A stretch of 30,403 nucleotides of DNA from UBA1038 sp964481445 (GCA_964481445.1 CAYZTQ010000013.1:1-30403); one strand, 5' to 3'. Positions 14,994-23,458 are shown, counted from the first letter of the stretch. Made by a program: numbers and translations. The notes: generated from the sequence alone by a model not told the origin.

Positions 14994-15896
14994 ATGCAGC
15001 GGGCTAAACGAAAAGGGCAGAAAGGCAATTTTCACCAGACCCTGACCCCCTTGCTTTTTCTGAGCCCCAACGCCTTGATATTTATCGTGTTCATCATCAT
15101 CCCGGCGCTTCAGGGGCTGCGGATGTCCGTGATGAGCTGGAGTATTCTGGAGACGCCCAGATACATCGGCCTGCGCAACTTTGAAAAGCTGCTGCGCGAC
15201 CGGGTCTTCGGCATCACGGTTCAGAATACGGTGGTTTACTCCTTTTTTATGGTGGTGTTCATTACGGTGTTCGCGCTGCTGCTCGCCCTGCTGCTGCACC
15301 GCAATACCCTGAGGGGCGAGCGGGTTTTCCGCTCTGTGTTTTATGTGCCTTCTCTGCTCAGCATGATTACCGTCGGCATCGCGTGGCGCTTCATCATGGG
15401 GGATGAGATGGGCATCATCAACTACATTCTGCGCGCGGCGGGCAGGCAGGGCATCGGCTGGCTGTCCGACCCGGGGCTTGCGATGGCAAGCGTCATCTTT
15501 GTTTCCGTCTGGGCGCAGGCCGGCTATTACATGGTCATCATAATCGCCGGGCTGCAGGCGATCCCGGCCGAGCTGTATGAGGCCGCTAAAATAGACGGCT
15601 GCAGCGGGCGCCAGACCTTCTTTCAGATTACGCTGCCGATGCTCAGAAGCACGCTGCTGGTCGTGGTCGTGCTGGCGACCATCAGCTCGTTCAAAGCCTA
15701 CGAGCTGATCAACGTCATGACAAACGGCGGCCCCGGCTACGCCACGAAGTTCATCGTGCAGCAGGTCTATCAGGTGGCCTTTACGGAGGACAGGATGGGC
15801 TATGCCTCCGCCATGTCCATGGTGCTGATGGCGATTATCGGCGTGTTTACGCTGCTGCAGTTCAGGCTCACGGGAAAGGAGCAGGATTATGAGTAA
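14994..15896 (+). CDS. sugar ABC transporter permease, MalF/UgpA type
   Basis: 300 aa with six predicted membrane helices; the first is near 20-40 (LLFLSPNALIFIVFIIIPAL). The cytoplasmic EAA loop that docks with the ATPase is clear near 197-216 (EAAKIDGCSGRQTFFQITLP). YIGLRNFEKLL in the first periplasmic-side loop is typical of CUT1 permeases. GGAGG lies 4 nt before the ATG. The gene overlaps the next permease by 8 nt. No ATP-binding subunit is in the operon, so a shared MsmK-type ATPase coded elsewhere is expected. Confidence 0.94.
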   Translation: MQRAKRKGQKGNFHQTLTPLLFLSPNALIFIVFIIIPALQGLRMSVMSWSILETPRYIGLRNFEKLLRDRVFGITVQNTVVYSFFMVVFITVFALLLALLLHRNTLRGERVFRSVFYVPSLLSMITVGIAWRFIMGDEMGIINYILRAAGRQGIGWLSDPGLAMASVIFVSVWAQAGYYMVIIIAGLQAIPAELYEAAKIDGCSGRQTFFQITLPMLRSTLLVVVVLATISSFKAYELINVMTNGGPGYATKFIVQQVYQVAFTEDRMGYASAMSMVLMAIIGVFTLLQFRLTGKEQDYE

Positions 15897-16716
15897 GCTT
15901 TCCCGCCGCTATTCGCTCTTTAAATATCTGGCGCTATTCATACTGGCCGCCCTCTTCATGTTTCCCGTGGTCTGGGTGGTGCTGTCTTCCTTTAAGCCCC
16001 AGCAGGAGCTTTTTCAGGTGCCCCAGACCCTTTTCCCCGGGCGGTGGACCTTTGACAATTATCTTTTCTCCTTCGCGCAGGGCGATTTCGCTTTGAATAT
16101 CCGAAACAGCGCGGTGGTTTCGATTTCTTCCACCCTGCTGGCGGTACTAATCAATACCATGGCGGGCTACGCCCTTTCCAAGTTTATCTTTCCGGGGCGC
16201 GATGTCATTTTCGCCGTCATGATCGCGACGCTGATGATCCCTCTGCAGGTGATCATGGTACCTATCTTCCTGCAGCTGAAGGGGCTGGGCATGCTCAACA
16301 CCCTGCTTGGCATCATCATACCGCCTGCCGCCACGCCGACGGGCATCTTTCTGGCCAGACAGTATATGCTGACGCTGCCCAACTCCATGATCGAGGCGGC
16401 GCGCATCGACGGCGCGGGGGAAGGCTACCTTTTCGCGCGCATCATCCTGCCGCTGTCCAAGCCCATCGTTGCCACGCTGACCATCTTTTCCTTCATGTGG
16501 CGGTGGAACGATTACCTCTGGCCGCTGATCGTCATTACCAACAACCGCCTGCAGACCCTGCAGCAGGCGCTGGCGGGCTTTGTGGGCCAGCTGCAGATCA
16601 ACTGGTCCAGCCTGCTGTCCATGACCACCGTTTCCATGATTCCCGTGGTCATCGTCTTTCTTATCTTCCAACGATATTTCATGATCGGCATTGCGGCCGG
16701 TTCAGTAAAAGGATAA
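15889..16716 (+). CDS. sugar ABC transporter permease, MalG type
   Basis: 275 aa, six membrane helices. Family marks are FPVVWVVLSSFKPQQELF near the N-terminus, NSMIEAARIDGAGEGYLFARIILPLSKP (EAA loop) and FSFMWRWNDYLWPLIV. The start overlaps the end of the MalF-type gene (ATGAGTAA), so the two are translationally coupled and should form the heterodimeric membrane channel of a CUT1 importer. Four bases separate it from the GH31 gene. Confidence 0.95.
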   Translation: MSKLSRRYSLFKYLALFILAALFMFPVVWVVLSSFKPQQELFQVPQTLFPGRWTFDNYLFSFAQGDFALNIRNSAVVSISSTLLAVLINTMAGYALSKFIFPGRDVIFAVMIATLMIPLQVIMVPIFLQLKGLGMLNTLLGIIIPPAATPTGIFLARQYMLTLPNSMIEAARIDGAGEGYLFARIILPLSKPIVATLTIFSFMWRWNDYLWPLIVITNNRLQTLQQALAGFVGQLQINWSSLLSMTTVSMIPVVIVFLIFQRYFMIGIAAGSVKG

Positions 16717-16720
16717 AAGT

Positions 16721-19090
16721 ATGAAACACATCATAGACAATCTTTCTACTTGCGAGGTACTGGCGGACAGGCTGGTGTTCCGCGGAAGGGGCGGCGAAAT
16801 CGTCCTCGGCCTGTATGAGGCGGGCGTCATCCGCGTTTCCTGCCGGTTTGCAGGCGCCGTTTGCGATTCAAAGATGGAGGCCGCCTCCGCCTTCATCACG
16901 CAGGGAAAAGCCTTCGCCCCCTGGAAGGGCAATGTGCTGGAGGAAGAGGAAAGGTTCCTTGTTTCTCTGGAGGGCGGCCTGAGCATCCGTCTGGAAAAGA
17001 GAAACGGCATCCTTTCTCTGTATAAGGAGGATGTGCTGCTGCACGGCGGAAGGATCGGCAGCGCGGATCTGGTGGTGCCCGAATACCCCATCCGCCTGAT
17101 AACAAACGGGGATCAGCGGCTCGGCCGCTTTAATTTTCCGCTGCATCCGGCGGACGAGTTTTACGGTCTCGGCGACAAGGGCGGCTCGCCTGACCGGAGA
17201 GGGCAGCGCTACGCGATGTTCAACCGCGACTCGCTGGCCTACGAGCCGGACAGGTCCGACCCGCTGTATAAATCCGTGCCCTTTTTTATCAAGATCAACC
17301 GCCAGACGAAGGTCTGCCTGGGCGTTCTCTTTCCGCTGCCCGGCATCCGCACGGTGGATTTCGGCAGGGAAAGCCGCTTTTATTATTCCGCTGAAGCGGA
17401 AGGCGGCCCCTTTGATTACTGCCTGTTCACTGGTGAACACTATGCGCAGGTGCTCGGCGCCTATTGCCGCCTGACCGGGCTTCCGGCGCTTGCGCCGCGG
17501 TACAGCTTCGGTTTCCTCGGCTCTTCGATGAATTATCTGGAGCCGGACGACGCGCCCCAGCGGGTGCTTGACTACTTTGCCAGAACCGAAAAAGAGGGGA
17601 TTCCCTGCGAGGGCATGTATTTCTCCTCAGGCTACCTGAAAGCGCCGGACGGCAAGCGCTACGCCCTTGTCTGGAACAGGGAAAAGTTTCCCAATCACGG
17701 AGAGTTCATGCGGGCGCTTGTCAGACGCGGCTATCACATCATCATGAACCTGAAGCCCGGCATCCTCTGCACGCATCCCTGGTTCAGGCAGCTGGATGAA
17801 AAGGGGTACCTTATCAAAGACGCCTCAGGCAAAACCTATGTGGAATATTTCTGGGGCGGCGCGGCCTCCTTTATCGATTTTACCAACCCTGAGGCGGCTC
17901 AGTGGTGGAAGGATCAGCTCAGGGAGCAGTATCTGGATCACGGCTGCGCCGGCATCTGGAACGATAATAACGAGCTGGAGCTGGAGGACAGCGAGCTGCC
18001 CATCTATCACCTGCGCTCGCAGTACCCTGCCCTGATGGCGCGGGCCTCCTATGAAGCCTTCAAAGAGTATCAGCCGCATATCCGCCCGTGGATTTATTCG
18101 CGAGCCGGCTCCAGCGGCCTGCAGCGCTACGCCCGCACCTGGACCGGCGATAACCTGAGCGATTTTGAGACCCTGCGCTACAACCAGTACATGGGCCTGA
18201 GCCTCGGGCTTTCCGGCCTGCCTTTCTACGGGCACGATCTGGGCGGATTCTTCGGGGAAGTGCCGGAGGAGGAGCTGCTGCTGCGCAGCTGCGAAACGGC
18301 GGTTTTCCAGCCGCGCTTCGTCATCCATTCCTGGCGTTGGAACGGTGAGCCGACCGAACCCTGGACCTATCCTGACGCCTTCCCACGCATCAAGCAGCTG
18401 ATTTACGCCCACTACCGCTACATGCCTTATATTTACGACTGCGCGGTGCAGGCTTCGCTGACAGGCTATCCCATCGAGCGGATGCTCAGGCTCGAATTCC
18501 CGCAGGATACGGCGCTTTCGGAAAAGGATGTCAACATGCTCTGCGGACCCTTCGTGCTGAAGGTGCAGGCTGTCGACAAGGGCCTATCTTGCGTATCGGT
18601 TCGCCTGCCGCAGGGAGCCGCCTGGTATGACCCGAGAACAGACAGGGCCTACCTGGGTGGCCAAAGCATCGCGAAAGAGGTGCCGATTGACGGCGATCCG
18701 CATTTTCTGATCCGTCTGGGGGCGGTTATCCCCACCGCCGTGCAGATCAGGCAGCTGTCCAGCCCGCTGCCCGAAGAGACGGATATTCTGATTTACCCCT
18801 GCCTGCCGGGAGAAACCGGCAGCTTTGACCACTATGAGGACGATGGCATTACAGAACTGGCGCTTGAGCAGTACAATCAATTCAGGTTCGAGCTGGGAAG
18901 CGACGTGCTTGCGGTGCGCAGGCTGAAGCACGGTCTGCCCTGTACAGAGAAGCGTCTGCACAGGCTGGTCTTGCCGGAGGGCTTCGTGTTTGCGCAGAGC
19001 GGAGAAAACACCTATGTGTATGATCCCGAGGACGTTGAACTGGAAGAGCCCCTGCGCCTTCAAATCAAGGGGGCATGGAAGCTGAACTGA
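16721..19090 (+). CDS. glycoside hydrolase family 31 alpha-glycosidase
   Basis: 789 aa, no signal peptide, so it is cytoplasmic and should act on the imported sugar. An N-terminal beta domain holds FYGLGDKGG (about 146-154). The TIM barrel has the nucleophile Asp415 in GIWNDNNE and the acid/base Asp477 in WTGDN. GLPFYGHDLGGFFG and FVIHSWRWNGEP follow, then beta domains at the C-terminus. Size and active-site spacing resemble cytoplasmic GH31 enzymes such as alpha-glucosidases and YicI-type alpha-xylosidases; sequence alone does not decide between them. The ribosome binding site AAAGGA sits in the end of the MalG-type gene, 4 nt upstream. It closes the operon that the AraC protein probably controls. 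Confidence 0.92.
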   Translation: MKHIIDNLSTCEVLADRLVFRGRGGEIVLGLYEAGVIRVSCRFAGAVCDSKMEAASAFITQGKAFAPWKGNVLEEEERFLVSLEGGLSIRLEKRNGILSLYKEDVLLHGGRIGSADLVVPEYPIRLITNGDQRLGRFNFPLHPADEFYGLGDKGGSPDRRGQRYAMFNRDSLAYEPDRSDPLYKSVPFFIKINRQTKVCLGVLFPLPGIRTVDFGRESRFYYSAEAEGGPFDYCLFTGEHYAQVLGAYCRLTGLPALAPRYSFGFLGSSMNYLEPDDAPQRVLDYFARTEKEGIPCEGMYFSSGYLKAPDGKRYALVWNREKFPNHGEFMRALVRRGYHIIMNLKPGILCTHPWFRQLDEKGYLIKDASGKTYVEYFWGGAASFIDFTNPEAAQWWKDQLREQYLDHGCAGIWNDNNELELEDSELPIYHLRSQYPALMARASYEAFKEYQPHIRPWIYSRAGSSGLQRYARTWTGDNLSDFETLRYNQYMGLSLGLSGLPFYGHDLGGFFGEVPEEELLLRSCETAVFQPRFVIHSWRWNGEPTEPWTYPDAFPRIKQLIYAHYRYMPYIYDCAVQASLTGYPIERMLRLEFPQDTALSEKDVNMLCGPFVLKVQAVDKGLSCVSVRLPQGAAWYDPRTDRAYLGGQSIAKEVPIDGDPHFLIRLGAVIPTAVQIRQLSSPLPEETDILIYPCLPGETGSFDHYEDDGITELALEQYNQFRFELGSDVLAVRRLKHGLPCTEKRLHRLVLPEGFVFAQSGENTYVYDPEDVELEEPLRLQIKGAWKLN

Positions 19091-19136
19091 CAGAAACAGC
19101 TGCGCCTTGAAGAGAGTATCATATCACTTGTTTAAC

Positions 19137-19169
19137 GGCGGATTTGGGGCATACAGCCCCGGATCCGCC
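19137..19169 (+). terminator. hairpin at the end of the sugar operon
   Basis: A 14-bp stem (19137-19150 with 19156-19169) with two central U-G pairs and loop ATACA. No U-run follows, so it is either a poor intrinsic terminator or a 3'-end stabiliser. Confidence 0.45.
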
Positions 19170-19179
19170 AAGGCGTCCA

Positions 19180-19208
19180 TTTACCTTCTTCCGCCCTTCC
19201 TGTATACT
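19180..19208 (+). promoter_or_regulatory. promoter of the ABC-F gene
   Basis: TTTACC (19180-19185), 17-nt spacer, TATACT (19203-19208). The leader to the ATG at 19264 is about 50 nt. Confidence 0.6.
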
Positions 19209-19263
19209 TTCATGCTGCATGGCGGCAGCCTGCGAGATCACTTTATCTGGAAGGAAACAATTC

Positions 19264-20865
19264 ATGCTCACGGTCACCGATCTGGGTCTGCAGTTCGCGG
19301 ACAGAAAGCTGTTTCAGCATGTCAACCTCAAGTTTGTGCCGGGCAACTGCTATGGCATCATCGGGGCGAACGGCGCGGGCAAATCGACTTTTCTCAAAAT
19401 ACTCTCCGGGCAGATGGAGCCCAGCTCCGGCGAAGTCTCGATGTCCAAGGGGCAGCGCATGTCGGTGCTGGGGCAGGATCACTATGCCTTTGACGCCCAT
19501 ACGGTGCTGGATACGGTTATTCTGGGCAACCCCCGCCTCTACCAGATAGAGCGTGAGAAAGAGGCCATCTATAGTAAACCGGATTTTTCGGATGAGGACG
19601 GAGAGCGCGCCGCCGCGCTGGAGGGCGAGTTTGCGGAGCTTGGCGGCTGGACCATGGAAGCGGATGCCGCTACCCTGCTCAACTCCCTCGGCCTTGCGGA
19701 AGAGCTGCATCAGCGGAAAATGAGCACGCTCGCTGGCCGCGAGAAGGTGAAGGTCATTCTGGCGCAGGCGCTTTTCGGCAATCCCGATGTGCTGATTCTG
19801 GATGAGCCGACCAACGATCTGGATATCGCCGCCATCGCCTGGTTTGAAGAGTTTCTCATCAACTATGAGGGCGTGGTCATCGTGGTGTCGCATGACCGCC
19901 ATTTCCTCAACAACGTCTGCACCTATATCGCGGATGTAGATTTCGGCCGCATCAAGCTCTACACCGGCAACTACGATTTCTGGTATCAGTCGAGCCAACT
20001 GGCGCTTCAGATGCAGAGGGAGCAGAACAAGAAGAGGGAGGAACAGCGAAAGGCGCTGCAGACCTTTATCGAGCGCTTCTCCGCCAACGCCTCCAAGTCG
20101 CGCCAGGCCACCTCGCGCAAGAAGCTGTTGGAGAAGCTGTCGGTCGACGAGATCGAGCCGTCCAATCGGCGCTATCCCTTCATCACCTTTCAGAAGAACC
20201 GGGATGTCGGCAACGAAATCCTCAGGGTCGACGGGCTGACCAGGTTTGTGGACGGCGTGAAAGCCTTTGGCAAGGTCAGCTTCACCGTTGAGAAGGGCGA
20301 CAAGATTGCCTTCGTCGGCAACGAGAACGCCATTTCCGCGCTGTTTGAAGTGCTGGCAGGGGAAAGCGAAGCCGATTTCGGCGAGTACAAGTGGGGCATC
20401 ACCATCACCTCTTCCTACTTCCCTAAAGACCATTCGCCTTTCTTTCCCAAGAACAACCCGCTCAGCATCCTTGACTGGCTCAGGCAGTACTCTCTGGAAG
20501 ACACGACGGATACCTATCTGCGTGGGTTCCTCGGCAAAATGCTCTTTTCGGGGGACGAGGTGTTCAAAAGCTCATCTGTGCTCTCGGGCGGCGAAAAGGT
20601 GCGCTGCATGCTGGCCCGTATGATGCTGAAGGAAGCCAATGTGCTTTTGATGGATCAGCCCACCAACCATCTGGATCTGGAGACCATCACGGCGCTCAAC
20701 AACGGCATGTCCGATTTTTCAAGCAATATCCTGTTTACCTCGCACGACCACGAGCTGATCAGCTCCGTGGCCAACCGCATCATCGAGCTTCAGCCGGACG
20801 GCATGGCCGATTTTCGCGGCAGCTACGACGAGTTTTTGGATAAGAAGCTGGGCATCCGCTCCTGA
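19264..20865 (+). CDS. ykpA: ABC-F ATPase, YkpA/YbiT type
   Basis: 533 aa from the ATG at 19264 (MLTVTDL), with AAGGAAA upstream; a longer frame lacks a ribosome binding site. No membrane helices. It has two ATPase domains joined by a charged linker (about 240-300), the ABC-F plan. Members bind the ribosomal E site and adjust the peptidyl-transfer centre. It follows B. subtilis YkpA closely in overall pattern (NCYGIIGANGAGKSTFLK, GNYDFWYQSSQLAL, RFSANASKSRQATSRKKLLEK). NBD1: Walker A 34-41, signature LAGRE (no LSGGE), catalytic Glu181. NBD2: Walker A degenerate (GNENAISAL, 352-360), signature LSGGEK (440-445). The position after Walker-B Asp464 is Gln465 instead of Glu, which should cripple ATP hydrolysis at that site. 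Housekeeping translation role more likely than antibiotic resistance. Confidence 0.92.
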   Translation: MLTVTDLGLQFADRKLFQHVNLKFVPGNCYGIIGANGAGKSTFLKILSGQMEPSSGEVSMSKGQRMSVLGQDHYAFDAHTVLDTVILGNPRLYQIEREKEAIYSKPDFSDEDGERAAALEGEFAELGGWTMEADAATLLNSLGLAEELHQRKMSTLAGREKVKVILAQALFGNPDVLILDEPTNDLDIAAIAWFEEFLINYEGVVIVVSHDRHFLNNVCTYIADVDFGRIKLYTGNYDFWYQSSQLALQMQREQNKKREEQRKALQTFIERFSANASKSRQATSRKKLLEKLSVDEIEPSNRRYPFITFQKNRDVGNEILRVDGLTRFVDGVKAFGKVSFTVEKGDKIAFVGNENAISALFEVLAGESEADFGEYKWGITITSSYFPKDHSPFFPKNNPLSILDWLRQYSLEDTTDTYLRGFLGKMLFSGDEVFKSSSVLSGGEKVRCMLARMMLKEANVLLMDQPTNHLDLETITALNNGMSDFSSNILFTSHDHELISSVANRIIELQPDGMADFRGSYDEFLDKKLGIRS

Positions 20866-20933
20866 TGTTGCATTTTTACGCAGGTCGTCCGCGCGCATGA
20901 AGCCTCTGTCCGCATTGAGACCGCATAGTACAT

Positions 20934-20984
20934 GAGAAGTATGGATTTTATGAAGAACCGATAAAATGCAATTTTATACTTCTC
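20934..20984 (+). promoter_or_regulatory. inverted repeats at the amino-acid transporter promoter
   Basis: GAGAAGTAT (20934-20942) is repeated inverted as ATACTTCTC (20976-20984). Inside lies a second perfect palindrome, ATAAAAT-GCA-ATTTTAT (20961-20977). The right arm overlaps the -35 box, so repressor binding here could block transcription. No regulator gene is adjacent. Confidence 0.45.
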
Positions 20985-21008
20985 AAATTTCAAATTGTGT
21001 GCTATGAT
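20980..21008 (+). promoter_or_regulatory. promoter of the amino-acid transporter operon
   Basis: TTCTCA (20980-20985), 17-nt spacer, TATGAT (21003-21008), with TGC before the -10 giving an extended -10. Leader of about 45 nt. Confidence 0.6.
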
Positions 21009-21060
21009 ACCGCAAACCCGAACCAGAGGTTTGGGGAATAAACGAAGGAGGGTTTGCGCG

Positions 21061-21840
21061 ATGTACAAGAAGTTCCTGTCCCTGTTCCTGTCTGTGATTC
21101 TTGCGATGTTTGCCGTGCCAGTTTTGGCGGCGGAGGAGAGCGACCTGCATCATGTGCAGCAAAAAGGTTCGCTTGTCATCGGCTACACCGTCTACGCGCC
21201 CATGAACTACACCGATGAAAACGGCGTGTTTACCGGCTTTGATACGGAACTGGCTGTAGCGGTCGCGGACCTGCTGAACCTGAAACCCGAGTTTGTTGAA
21301 ATCGACTGGAACACCAAAGAGATCGAGCTGGCCGCGGGCAGCATCGACTGCATCTGGAACGGCCTGACCATCAACGATGAGCGCAGGGAGCAGATGGAGA
21401 TCACTGTCCCCTATGTAAAGAATGCTCAGGTGGTTGTGATGAAAGACGGCGCTGAGTATGAGAGCACCGCTTCTCTGTCTGGCAAGACCGTTACGGCGGA
21501 GGCCGGAAGCGCCGGCGAGGAAACCGTCAAGAACGACGAGAACCTTGCCAAGGCGGAGCTGATCACCAAAGAAGTGCAGACCGCCTGCCTGATGGAGGTG
21601 GCGGCCGGCACGGCCGATGCCGCTGTGCTTGACCTGACGCTTGCCAATTCCATGATCGGCGAGGGCACGGATTATGCGAACCTCAAGATTGTAGACCGGC
21701 TTGGCGTGGAAGATTACGGCGTTGCATTCCGCAAAGGCAGCGATATCGCGGAGGCTGTCAACCAGGCCTTCCTTACGTTGAAAGATCAGGGTCTGCTTGG
21801 CGCGCTGGCCGAAAAATACGGCCTGGATTTGGCTATCTGA
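21061..21840 (+). CDS. amino-acid ABC transporter binding protein (family 3)
   Basis: 259 aa. The ATG at 21061 follows GGAGGG by 8 nt. The signal peptide MYKKFLSLFLSVILAMFAVPVLA ends in an AxA-type site with no lipobox cysteine. The mature part is classic SBP_bac_3: KGSLVIGYTVYAPMNYTDENGVFTGFDTELAVAVADLL, then SIDCIWNGLTINDERREQ, with the GVAFRKG strand near the C-terminus. Its ligand should be a polar amino acid; which one cannot be read from the sequence. A GC hairpin in the 74-bp gap separates it from the permease. Confidence 0.93.
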   Translation: MYKKFLSLFLSVILAMFAVPVLAAEESDLHHVQQKGSLVIGYTVYAPMNYTDENGVFTGFDTELAVAVADLLNLKPEFVEIDWNTKEIELAAGSIDCIWNGLTINDERREQMEITVPYVKNAQVVVMKDGAEYESTASLSGKTVTAEAGSAGEETVKNDENLAKAELITKEVQTACLMEVAAGTADAAVLDLTLANSMIGEGTDYANLKIVDRLGVEDYGVAFRKGSDIAEAVNQAFLTLKDQGLLGALAEKYGLDLAI

Positions 21841-21858
21841 CAGAACTTCAAAACCACG

Positions 21859-21887
21859 GCGGGGGCAGAAGCTCATTCTGCCCCCGC
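21859..21887 (+). terminator. GC-rich hairpin between binding protein and permease genes
   Basis: Perfect 12-bp stem GCGGGGGCAGAA (21859-21870) / TTCTGCCCCCGC (21876-21887) with loop GCTCA. There is no U-run, so it more likely protects the 3' end of the binding-protein mRNA than ends transcription outright. Confidence 0.55.
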
Positions 21888-21914
21888 GTGATTGTGTATG
21901 GGAAACGATAAGGC

Positions 21915-22577
21915 ATGACAGATAATACCATCATTATTGGCCGCCTGTTTGAGGGCTTTGGTCTCAACGTTCAGCTGTTCGTTCTGACCCTTTTGTTTTC
22001 TTTGCCGCTGGGGCTTGTGATTGCCTTTGGCTCTATGAGCCGCTTCCGGCCCCTTGCCTGGCTGACGGCCGGGCTGGTTTGGGTCATCCGCGGCACGCCG
22101 CTGATGCTGCAGGTGCTTGTTATCTATTTCGCGCCCGGTCTGTTCGGCTGGGGGCCGCTGTGGGGTTCGGGCAGCGGGGCGCGCTTTACGGCGGCCACCG
22201 CGGCCTTTGTGCTCAACTACGCCTGCTATTTTTCAGAAATCTACCGCGGCGGCATTCAGGGCATCCCCAAAGGGCAGACGGAGGCGGGACAGGTGCTCGG
22301 CATGACGCGCTCGCAGATCTTCTTCCGCGTCACGCTGCTGCAGGTTGTCAAGCGCATTCTGCCCGCCATGGGCAACGAAGTGATCACGCTGGTGAAGGAT
22401 ACCTCGCTCGCACGCATCATTTCCATCAAGGAGATCATCATGATGGCGCAGGAGTACACCTCCAAGGGGCTGATCTGGCCGCTGTTTTCAACGGGGCTGT
22501 TTTTCCTGGTCTTTGTCGGCGTGCTGACGGTGCTGTTCAGCCGCCTTGAAAAGCGCCTGGACTATTTTAAGGCGTGA
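21915..22577 (+). CDS. amino-acid ABC transporter permease (HisM/GlnP type)
   Basis: 220 aa, about five membrane helices, typical for the polar amino-acid family. Near the N-terminus is FGLNVQLFVLTLLFSLPLGLVIAF; GLVWVIRGTPLMLQVLVIYF is the hallmark RGTP segment. The cytoplasmic EAA-type loop is GQTEAGQVLGMTRSQIFFRVTLLQ (about 116-140), followed by NEVITLVKDTSLARIISIKE. A single permease gene implies a homodimer. The ribosome binding site is weak (AAGG just upstream of the ATG), so translation may be lower than that of the binding protein. The ATPase gene follows after 10 nt. Confidence 0.94.
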   Translation: MTDNTIIIGRLFEGFGLNVQLFVLTLLFSLPLGLVIAFGSMSRFRPLAWLTAGLVWVIRGTPLMLQVLVIYFAPGLFGWGPLWGSGSGARFTAATAAFVLNYACYFSEIYRGGIQGIPKGQTEAGQVLGMTRSQIFFRVTLLQVVKRILPAMGNEVITLVKDTSLARIISIKEIIMMAQEYTSKGLIWPLFSTGLFFLVFVGVLTVLFSRLEKRLDYFKA

Positions 22578-22587
22578 TGGAGTGTAT

Positions 22588-23370
22588 ATGGCAATACTGG
22601 AAGTAGAGGGCCTGAACAAAAGCTTCGCGGGCGCGCAGGTGCTGCGCGGCATCAGTTTTTCACTCGAAGAGGGGAAGGCGCTGGCCATCATCGGTTCCTC
22701 CGGTTCAGGGAAGACCACGCTGCTGCGCTGCCTCAATTTTCTGGAGCGGCCCGACGGAGGTATAATTCGGCTGCGGGGAGAGGTGCTGTTCGACGCCGGC
22801 GACGCCTCCATGCAGAGCGAGCAGGAAATCAGGAAGCGCAGGCTCAACTTCGGCATGGTCTTTCAATCCTTCAACCTGTTTCCGCAGTATACGGCCCTCA
22901 AAAACCTTACGCTGGCCAGCGAGCTGCTGCTCAAAGAGAAGGAGGGCAAGCCGCATGCCGAAAGCCGCCTTCAAATCGAAGAGAGAGGGCGCGAGCTGCT
23001 TTGCCGCATGGGCCTTTCCGCCAAGGCAGATGCCTATCCGCACCAGCTGTCGGGTGGCCAGCAGCAGCGCGTGGCGATAGCGCGCGCCTTGATGCTCAAC
23101 CCCAGCATCCTCTGCTTTGACGAGCCGACCTCGGCGCTCGATCCCGAGCTGACGGGGGAGGTGCTGCGCGTGATCCGCGGCCTGGCCGAGCAGAACACTA
23201 CGATGATTATTGTCACCCACGAAATGGCCTTTGCAAGGGACGTGGCCGATCATGTCATCTTCATGGATGAGGGCGTGATTGTGGAAGAGGGCACGCCGCA
23301 GCAGGTGATCGTTTCCCCAAAGGAGGAGAGGACCAGGCAGTTTCTTTCCCGCTTTTCAAGCGAGAGCTGA
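22588..23370 (+). CDS. amino-acid ABC transporter ATP-binding protein (GlnQ type)
   Basis: 260 aa from the ATG at 22588 (MAILEVEG) with GGAG upstream. Walker A GSSGSGKTT (about 35-43), Q-loop FQSFNLFPQ, signature LSGGQQQR, Walker B CFDEPTSALD and the switch histidine in VTHEM are all intact. Family match is to polar amino-acid importers (FARDVADHVIFMDEGVIVEEGTP). An insertion of about 10-15 residues before the signature (LLLKEKEGKPHAESRLQIEERG) is slightly longer than in GlnQ. Last gene of the three-gene operon. Confidence 0.96.
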   Translation: MAILEVEGLNKSFAGAQVLRGISFSLEEGKALAIIGSSGSGKTTLLRCLNFLERPDGGIIRLRGEVLFDAGDASMQSEQEIRKRRLNFGMVFQSFNLFPQYTALKNLTLASELLLKEKEGKPHAESRLQIEERGRELLCRMGLSAKADAYPHQLSGGQQQRVAIARALMLNPSILCFDEPTSALDPELTGEVLRVIRGLAEQNTTMIIVTHEMAFARDVADHVIFMDEGVIVEEGTPQQVIVSPKEERTRQFLSRFSSES

Positions 23371-23391
23371 ACCGGTGTTGCAGCAAATTTT

Positions 23392-23411
23392 CCGGCTGAT
23401 GCCGGTTTTTT
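23392..23411 (+). terminator. terminator of the amino-acid transporter operon
   Basis: Stem CCGGC / GCCGG with loop TGAT and a following T6 run, 21 nt after the stop codon. Confidence 0.75.
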
Positions 23412-23432
23412 CATATCATCTTTGCCCTTTTA

Positions 23433-23458
23433 GCCGCGGTGGCATCTTGCCCCGCGGC
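23433..23458 (+). other. strong hairpin upstream of the GTPase-nuclease fusion
   Basis: An 11-bp stem, GCCGCGG(T)GGCA / TGCCCCGCGGC, with one bulged T and a 3-nt loop. It is followed by AT-rich sequence with a TAAAAT (23463-23468) and then the GGAGG site. If transcribed, it would sit in the leader; otherwise it could be an operator. No clear promoter was found in this gap. Confidence 0.4.

Noticed and set aside
21898..21918. Six-codon ORF overlapping the amino-acid permease start
   Set aside because: No ribosome binding site of its own; most likely chance.
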